Shown here piece after piece: positions 7,209 through 11,284 of a stretch of DNA of 11,284 nucleotides. This stretch comes from Caldimicrobium sp964595655 (GTDB lineage: Bacteria > Desulfobacterota > Thermodesulfobacteria > Thermodesulfobacteriales > Thermodesulfobacteriaceae): positions 1 through 11,284 of the forward strand of contig CAZQQV010000049.1 in assembly GCA_964595655.1 (NCBI GenBank), written 5' to 3'. The notes below the pieces were generated by a model. It did not search any database, was not told the origin of the DNA, and saw only the letters and a list, made by a program, of their open reading frames with translations. A program made the translations under genes and the position numbers. Each line of letters opens with the position of its first letter. The stretch's first letter is position 1.

Positions 7209-8238
7209 AACTATTCCTGTGGAAGAAGCCATAGGTATGGTTATACCTCATGATATTACAGAAATTGTTCCTGGAAAATTTAAGGGGGCACGTTTTAAAA
7301 AGGGCCATATTATAAGAGAAGAGGATATTCCCAAGTTAAAGGACCTCGGGAAAAACCATATTTATGTCCTTGAATTAGAGGAAGATGAAATTCATGAAGA
7401 TGAGGCTGCCCTCAGGCTTGCAAAGGCGGTTGCAGGGGAAGGAGTTGAGTGGTCTGAAGAGATAAGGGAAGGAAAGGTGAATTTTAAGGCAGCCTATGAG
7501 GGTTTGTTTAAAGTTGAAACAGAGGCCCTTTTAAGAATTAATCTTCTTGGAGAAATAAGTCTTTCAACCAAGCATACGAACCTTTGGGTGAAAAAGGGAG
7601 AAGCTCTTGCTGGTGGAAGGGCTATCCCCCTTGTTGTCAAAAGGGCCCTTCTTGATGAGGTAGAAAAAATATGCAGTGAATACCCAGAGAAGGTTTTAAG
7701 AGTTCTTCCAAAAAAAATAAATAAGGCAGGGCTTGTCATTACAGGTTCTGAGGTCTTTTACGGAAGAATTGAGGATGCCTTTGCTCCAAGAATGATTCCC
7801 AAATTGGAAAGCTTTGGGCTTAAGGTGGAAGGCCCTCTTTTTTCCCCAGATGATAAGGATTTTATTAAGGAAAATATTGTAAATCTGTTAAACCGGGGCT
7901 GTGAGGTTGTGCTTGTAACTGGAGGGATGTCTGTTGATCCCGATGATGTCACCAAAGTAGCCATAAGGGAATTAAATCCAGAGATTTATCTTTATGGTAC
8001 CCCTGTTCTTCCAGGGAATATGTTTCTTTATGCCTGCCTTTCAGATAACAAAGTAATTCTTGGAGTTCCTGCCTGTGCCATGTATTTCAAAATTACTGTT
8101 CTTGATCTGGTTTTACCCAGGGTACTTGTGGGAGAAAAGCTTTCCCGTTACGATATTGCAAAGCTTGGGCATGGTGGTTTTTGCTATAATTGTGCGGAGT
8201 GCAGATATCCCATTTGTCCCTTTGGAAAGATATGTTAG
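7198..8238 (+). CDS. MoeA/Mog-like molybdopterin-binding protein with a C-terminal Cys cluster
   Basis: This is probably a cytoplasmic molybdopterin-binding protein. It is not a complete MoeA (about 400 residues), so a role in moving or sensing the cofactor is an inference. Residues 1-60 resemble the start of MoeA-like proteins (VEEAIGMVIPHDIT). Residues ~175-300 are a MoCF/Mog-type domain with AGLVITGSEVFYGRIEDAF and TGGMSVDPDD (241-250), the glycine/Asp motif that binds molybdopterin. The C-terminus carries C329, C332, C335, C340 and C346 in the pattern CxxCxxCx4Cx5C, which suggests a metal or Fe-S site. Some relatives are labelled trehalose-binding protein in databases, a name I would not trust. 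I chose the ATG at 7198, six bases after AGAGGG. A TTG at 7141 would add only a poly-Lys segment read inside phoH. It overlaps yggT by 7 bp. Confidence 0.85.
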   Translation: MRYKTIPVEEAIGMVIPHDITEIVPGKFKGARFKKGHIIREEDIPKLKDLGKNHIYVLELEEDEIHEDEAALRLAKAVAGEGVEWSEEIREGKVNFKAAYEGLFKVETEALLRINLLGEISLSTKHTNLWVKKGEALAGGRAIPLVVKRALLDEVEKICSEYPEKVLRVLPKKINKAGLVITGSEVFYGRIEDAFAPRMIPKLESFGLKVEGPLFSPDDKDFIKENIVNLLNRGCEVVLVTGGMSVDPDDVTKVAIRELNPEIYLYGTPVLPGNMFLYACLSDNKVILGVPACAMYFKITVLDLVLPRVLVGEKLSRYDIAKLGHGGFCYNCAECRYPICPFGKIC

Positions 8239-8513
8239 TGATTGATGCCTTCCTTAAGGCCCTCCTTCAGGTTATAGATTTAGTTCTTACTATTTATGTT
8301 TGGATAATAATTGCAAGGGCTATAATTTCCTGGGTAAATCCCTCCCCTTTTCATCCCTTAGTAAGATTTCTTTACAGGGTTACTGAGCCCGTTTTAAACC
8401 CCATAAGAAGGCTTATTCCCCCGGTATATGGTCTTGACCTAAGCCCAGTTATTGTAATTTTTTTTATCTATTTTATAAAGGAGCTCCTTCTTCACTTGAG
8501 AGCGGGCCTTTAG
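8232..8513 (+). CDS. yggT: YggT family small membrane protein
   Basis: The 93 residues form a small inner-membrane protein with two hydrophobic segments (about 8-32 and 70-88). Between them is the family signature NPIRRLIPP followed by GLDLSPVIVIF. Relatives (YggT, plastid CCB3/YlmG) have been linked to membrane or division-site organisation and cytochrome assembly, but no reaction is established. I chose the ATG at 8232 because GGAAAG precedes it and the family usually begins just before the first helix. An in-frame ATG at 8190 would add 14 hydrophilic residues read from inside the preceding gene. The start overlaps that gene by 7 bp, and yggU follows after 2 bp, a pairing common in bacteria. 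Confidence 0.9.
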   Translation: MLVIDAFLKALLQVIDLVLTIYVWIIIARAIISWVNPSPFHPLVRFLYRVTEPVLNPIRRLIPPVYGLDLSPVIVIFFIYFIKELLLHLRAGL

Positions 8514-8515
8514 AA

Positions 8516-8776
8516 ATGCTTCTTGAAATAAAAGTTAAACCGAATTCCACAAAAGATGAAATTCTCTCCTTTAGGGCACCTAATTTTCTTGAAATTTCTC
8601 TTAAGGCAAAGGCTGAAAACAATCAGGCAAATGAGGCCCTCATTAAATTTTTAGCAAAGACCTTGAAAATTGATCCCGAAAAGATAAAAATTATCAAAGG
8701 AAAAAGCTCAAGAAAAAAACTCCTTAGCTTAGAGGGTATAACTGAGAAAGACTTCTTAGAGGTGCTTTCTTTATGA
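8516..8776 (+). CDS. yggU: DUF167 / YggU family protein
   Basis: This small soluble protein of the UPF0235/DUF167 family has 86 residues, slightly shorter than the usual ~95-100. Features are the VKPNSTKDEIL opening, the central LKAKAENNQANEALIKFLAKTL (family consensus LxAPPxxGxANxxLIxFLA) and GKSSRKKLLSLEG near the end. The molecular function is unknown. It lies 2 bp after yggT and overlaps the HAD gene by 4 bp in an ATGA junction. No strong Shine-Dalgarno is visible, so translation may depend on ribosomes finishing yggT. Confidence 0.92.
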   Translation: MLLEIKVKPNSTKDEILSFRAPNFLEISLKAKAENNQANEALIKFLAKTLKIDPEKIKIIKGKSSRKKLLSLEGITEKDFLEVLSL

Positions 8777-9426
8777 AGGAATTTATTTTTTTTGATCTTG
8801 ACGGGGTTCTTCTTGATTCTATGCCCTATCATGCCCAGGCCTGGATTCTTGCTTTCAAAGAGTTTGGGCTTGAGTTTAGTGAAGAGGAAATCTATCTTCA
8901 CGAAGGGGCTATAGAGCTTGAAAGTGCAAAGACTCTTTTCTTAAATAAAGGAGTAAATCCAACCCCTGAATTTTTTGATAAGGCCTTTAAACTTCAGAAA
9001 AAAATTTTCAAGGAAAAATTTGCTGACAAAATCCGGCCTTTTCCAGAGGTCCCAGATTTACTTTCAGAGCTTAAAAAAGAAAAGAGAAAACTTGCCCTTG
9101 TTACTTCTTCAAGTAGTGAAATCTTGAAGGAGGTATTTCCAGAAAAATTCCAGGCCTTTTTTGAGGTTATAATAACAGGGGATAAAGTGGAAAGAAGAAA
9201 GCCCCATCCTGATCCTTACTTGAAGGCCAGGGAGGCCTTAAAAGCTCCTAAGGAGGAGGTTGCTGTGGTTGAAAATGCCCCGGCAGGGATCCTTTCTGCC
9301 AAAAGGGCAGATCTTTTCTGCATAGGGATAACCACCACCCTAAAACCCGAACATCTCTCCCTTGCAGACCTCATTGTAAAAAATCATCAGGAACTGAGAA
9401 ATCACCTCCTCAATGGAAAAAAATAA
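8773..9426 (+). CDS. HAD superfamily phosphatase, beta-phosphoglucomutase/CbbY-like
   Basis: This cytoplasmic HAD-IA hydrolase has 217 residues. Motif I is FFDLDGVLLDS with nucleophile D8 and acid/base D10. An alpha-helical cap spans about 16-85. Motif II is LVTSSSS (T111/S112), motif III is K143 in RRKPHPDPY, and motif IV is VVENAPAG (E167, N168). The usual ED pair of motif IV reads EN, a variant common in this subfamily. The protein could be a sugar-phosphate phosphatase, a phosphoglycolate phosphatase or a beta-phosphoglucomutase. The substrate cannot be told from sequence, and no sugar or glycolate genes are nearby. It overlaps yggU by 4 bp and the methyltransferase gene by 14 bp. Confidence 0.9.
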   Translation: MKEFIFFDLDGVLLDSMPYHAQAWILAFKEFGLEFSEEEIYLHEGAIELESAKTLFLNKGVNPTPEFFDKAFKLQKKIFKEKFADKIRPFPEVPDLLSELKKEKRKLALVTSSSSEILKEVFPEKFQAFFEVIITGDKVERRKPHPDPYLKAREALKAPKEEVAVVENAPAGILSAKRADLFCIGITTTLKPEHLSLADLIVKNHQELRNHLLNGKK

Positions 9427-10363
9427 AAGCCCATTAAACTTTGAATACATAGAGTATTTTTCTCGTTATAAGGAGATAATTCCTGACTTTGAGGAATTCC
9501 TCGAGTATTTAAAGGTCCCTCATCAACAATATTTTCGAATAAATACGCTCAAGGTTTCTGAAGAGGAACAGGCTAAACTTTTAAAAATTCTTGAAGAAAA
9601 AGGAATTATTGCAGAAGAAATAAAGGCTATTCCCAAATTTTACAGGGTGGTGAACAATGAAGAGGTTTCCCTTGGAAATGTAAAGGAATATGGGCTTGGG
9701 CTTATTCATTCCATGACCCTTTCAAGTTCTCTTCCTGTGATAGCCTTAGATCCAAAGCCTGGAGAGCTCATTCTTGATCTCTGTTCAGCACCTGGTGGAA
9801 AAACCGCTCTTATGGCCATGCTTACTGAGGACAGAGCCATAATTGTTGCAAACGACAAACGCATAGATAGACTTACAGCACTTTCAGCCAATCTTAAAAG
9901 ACTGGGAGTTACCTGTGTGATTATCACCCGTTCCAAAGGAGAAGAATTTCCCTTTGGGATTGAATTTGACAAGGTGCTTGTGGATGCCCCTTGCTCAGGG
10001 GAAGGAAGATACAAAGTGGGGCTTGAGGGAGAAATTCTTTATCAAAAAGGCCAGGGAAGAAGTAATCTTCCTTCCATTCAAAAGGGTCTTCTTGTAAGAG
10101 CCTGTGATTTAACTAAACCCGGCGGAATCATCGTATACAGCACCTGCACCATTAATCCCGATGAAAATGAGGCTGTGGTTGACTATTTGCTGAGAAAAAG
10201 ACAGGTAAAACTCCTTGACTGGGAGCCCCCCCTTCCTTGCTATCCCGGGCTCACTGAATGGAACGAAAAACCCTTTCATCCAGATATGACAAAAACCAAA
10301 AGATTTTATTCCCACAAAACCAGGGCTGTGGGATTTTTTGTTGCAAAAATTCAAAAATTATGA
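9413..10363 (+). CDS. NOL1/NOP2/Sun family RNA cytosine-C5 methyltransferase
   Basis: This is an SAM-dependent RNA m5C methyltransferase, probably acting on rRNA (RsmB/RsmF-like) or tRNA. The 316 residues include a short N-terminal segment with YFRINTLK (~41-48). Motif I, LDLCSAPGGKT (121-131), binds SAM. Motif IV is DAPCSGEG (191-198, C194) and motif VI is STCTINPDENE, with C245 as the likely catalytic nucleophile; the two-cysteine arrangement is diagnostic. It ends in the family's GFFVAKI. It lacks the NusB-like domain of RsmB and the extended C-terminus of RsmF, so the target base cannot be assigned. The start lies inside the HAD gene with only a weak ribosome binding site, suggesting coupling. 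It is the last gene before a strong terminator. Confidence 0.93.
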   Translation: MEKNKSPLNFEYIEYFSRYKEIIPDFEEFLEYLKVPHQQYFRINTLKVSEEEQAKLLKILEEKGIIAEEIKAIPKFYRVVNNEEVSLGNVKEYGLGLIHSMTLSSSLPVIALDPKPGELILDLCSAPGGKTALMAMLTEDRAIIVANDKRIDRLTALSANLKRLGVTCVIITRSKGEEFPFGIEFDKVLVDAPCSGEGRYKVGLEGEILYQKGQGRSNLPSIQKGLLVRACDLTKPGGIIVYSTCTINPDENEAVVDYLLRKRQVKLLDWEPPLPCYPGLTEWNEKPFHPDMTKTKRFYSHKTRAVGFFVAKIQKL

Positions 10364-10371
10364 AATTAAAT

Positions 10372-10402
10372 CACCCCTTAGGATCATCTTGTCCATAAGG
10401 TG
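10372..10402 (+). other. Imperfect hairpin in the 3' untranslated stretch
   Basis: CACCCCTTA pairs with TAAGGTG (7 bp with a CC bulge), and GGA inside pairs with TCC, around an eight-base loop. It starts 9 bp after the methyltransferase stop and has no following T run, so it is not a terminator by itself. It could protect the 3' end, or be chance. Confidence 0.35.
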
Positions 10403-10468
10403 AAGTTCCCCTGACTGAAAAAAGAGGATGAAGAAAGTCCACTGACTCAACTTTTGAATTGTGTATAG

Positions 10469-10500
10469 AGGGCTGGGAAAGGAACTCCCAGCCCTTTTAA
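10469..10500 (+). terminator. Intrinsic terminator of the phoH operon
   Basis: AGGGCTGGGA (10469-10478) and TCCCAGCCCT (10486-10495) form a perfect 10-bp G+C-rich stem with a 7-base loop. It is followed on the plus strand by TTTTAAATTTTTTATTTT. The stem lies about 105 bp after the methyltransferase gene. On the minus strand it sits about 15 bp after the cytochrome stop but has no T run on the exit side, so termination from that direction would be weaker. Confidence 0.9.
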
Positions 10501-10510
10501 ATTTTTTATT

Positions 10511-11260
10511 TTAAGACTTGGGAACTTCAGGAATATTAGTTCCGTGACACTCACCGCAATTTTGTTGAGCTGGAATACCAAAGATAGATTGCGCATTCCA
10601 GGGATCTCTAGGTTTGTAAGTGCCCTCAAAATAGGCATTCAGCATCTCAGCAGTTTTATAGGCTACACTAGCTGCAACCCTCGCGCAACGGTCCCTTCTT
10701 TCAATACTCTTAAAGGATTTGTTCGCTGCTTTCATCCATTTTCCCACAGAGATGTGACAGAGAGGTGAATGACTCACTGTAGTGATAATACCCTCTTTGT
10801 TTGCACGAGGATTCTTAGGTTTATACACAGGTAGAGCCGTCTCAGCATACCATTGAAGCAAATCATGAATCATTAAATCTAGAGTATTTTCATCCGGAAT
10901 AACTAAGCCCATCACAATGGAGGCTGCAACAGGAGTCCCGCAGGTAAGCCCCCAACCTAACATTCCACCCATACCCATTTTGAGAGAATGTATAGGATAA
11001 TCTTTCCAGGGGCTACCAATTTTTTTCATCAGAGGAGTCATAAGCCCAGTAGCAGTTGCTTGAGCACAATAAACCTCAAACCAGGCATTATAAGCAATTT
11101 CTGCGACCTCTGCCGGGTCAAGCTTTTCATAAGGCCATTTTTTCCCTTTTTCTTTTGCTTCAACAGGCGTAACAAGGTCTTTAAAATTCATCATCATAGT
11201 TCCAAGGGCTAAAGCCCCAATACCTGTAAGAAGCTGCCTTCTGGTAATTCCTCCCATCAT
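10511..11260 (-). CDS. Split-Soret-type cytochrome c, Tat-exported
   Basis: This is a periplasmic c-type cytochrome resembling the split-Soret cytochrome c of Desulfovibrio, which is about the same length. The 249 residues begin with a twin-arginine signal, TRRQLLTGIGALALGT (6-21), so it is exported folded. The core carries the C_GCAxxG-like segment YCAQATATG (64-72), C107 in GWGLTCGT, C168-H169 and C192, which may hold an Fe-S cluster and heme ligands. One canonical heme c site, CGECH (235-239), lies close to the C-terminus. Electron transfer in anaerobic respiration is the likely role; the partner is unknown and no redox genes adjoin it. AGGGGG precedes the first ATG by 7 bases, and a second ATG follows at once. 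Its promoter lies outside the window. Confidence 0.85.
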   Translation of the reverse strand: MMGGITRRQLLTGIGALALGTMMMNFKDLVTPVEAKEKGKKWPYEKLDPAEVAEIAYNAWFEVYCAQATATGLMTPLMKKIGSPWKDYPIHSLKMGMGGMLGWGLTCGTPVAASIVMGLVIPDENTLDLMIHDLLQWYAETALPVYKPKNPRANKEGIITTVSHSPLCHISVGKWMKAANKSFKSIERRDRCARVAASVAYKTAEMLNAYFEGTYKPRDPWNAQSIFGIPAQQNCGECHGTNIPEVPKS

Positions 11261-11284
11261 ATCTACACCCCCTTTGATTTTTTT

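Noticed and set aside
10415..10445. GAGGATGAAGAAAGTCC resembling the conserved GAGGAAAGUCC of RNase P RNA
   Set aside because: The match is interrupted, and the surrounding ~100 bases are far too short and lack other RNase P elements.
10358..10450. Minus-strand TTG-initiated 30-codon ORF (MSQWTFFILFFQSGELHLMD...) antisense to the 3' untranslated stretch
   Set aside because: The start is TTG and has no convincing ribosome binding site or promoter. I cannot match the peptide to a known family, and an open frame of this length can arise by chance. A protein search with conservation across genera would reopen it.

Overview
The window is a compact, AT-rich stretch of bacterial chromosome. Genes overlap by a few bases and their proteins are rich in Lys, Glu and Ile. 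One gene is a Tat-exported split-Soret-type cytochrome c, a family best known from anaerobic sulfate reducers. Another is a Cys-rich molybdopterin-binding protein of a type I associate with the same groups. My inference is an anaerobic, probably thermophilic member of the Thermodesulfobacteriota or a relative (Thermodesulfobacterium or Caldimicrobium-like). This rests on protein character only, and no rRNA or tRNA is present to confirm it.

Layout. (1) 2-2411 (+): a membrane-bound sensor with HAMP, degenerate GGDEF and EAL domains. As given it is split into two reading frames by a nine-T run at 624-632; removing one T restores an 802-residue protein. (2) 2473-4170 (+): a promoter and the overlapping pair purK-purE, which carboxylate AIR in purine synthesis. 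(3) 4167-6028 (-): bioY followed by purD, overlapping by 4 bp, running from a promoter with perfect -35 and -10 hexamers. The purD stop overlaps the purE stop tail to tail. (4) 6115-10363 (+): a tightly packed run of phoH, a MoeA/Mog-like molybdopterin-binding protein with a C-terminal Cys cluster, yggT, yggU (DUF167), a HAD phosphatase and a NOL1/NOP2/Sun RNA m5C methyltransferase. It ends at a strong intrinsic terminator (10469-10500). (5) 10511-11260 (-): the split-Soret-type cytochrome c.

How the genes fit together. PurK, PurE and PurD belong to IMP synthesis but are divided between two converging transcripts, and purD shares its transcript with a biotin transporter subunit. The phoH run mixes RNA-related functions (PhoH, the rRNA methyltransferase) with a cofactor-binding protein, a small membrane protein and a phosphatase, so it reads as a housekeeping operon rather than one pathway. 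The c-di-GMP protein and the cytochrome stand alone.

Most of the window is ordinary housekeeping DNA, and I found no clear new defence or mobile system. The points most worth a second look are the homopolymer frameshift, the Cys-rich tail of the molybdopterin-binding protein, the single CxxCH of the cytochrome, the doubled Shine-Dalgarno repeat before bioY, and a folded 3' untranslated stretch at 10364-10500.
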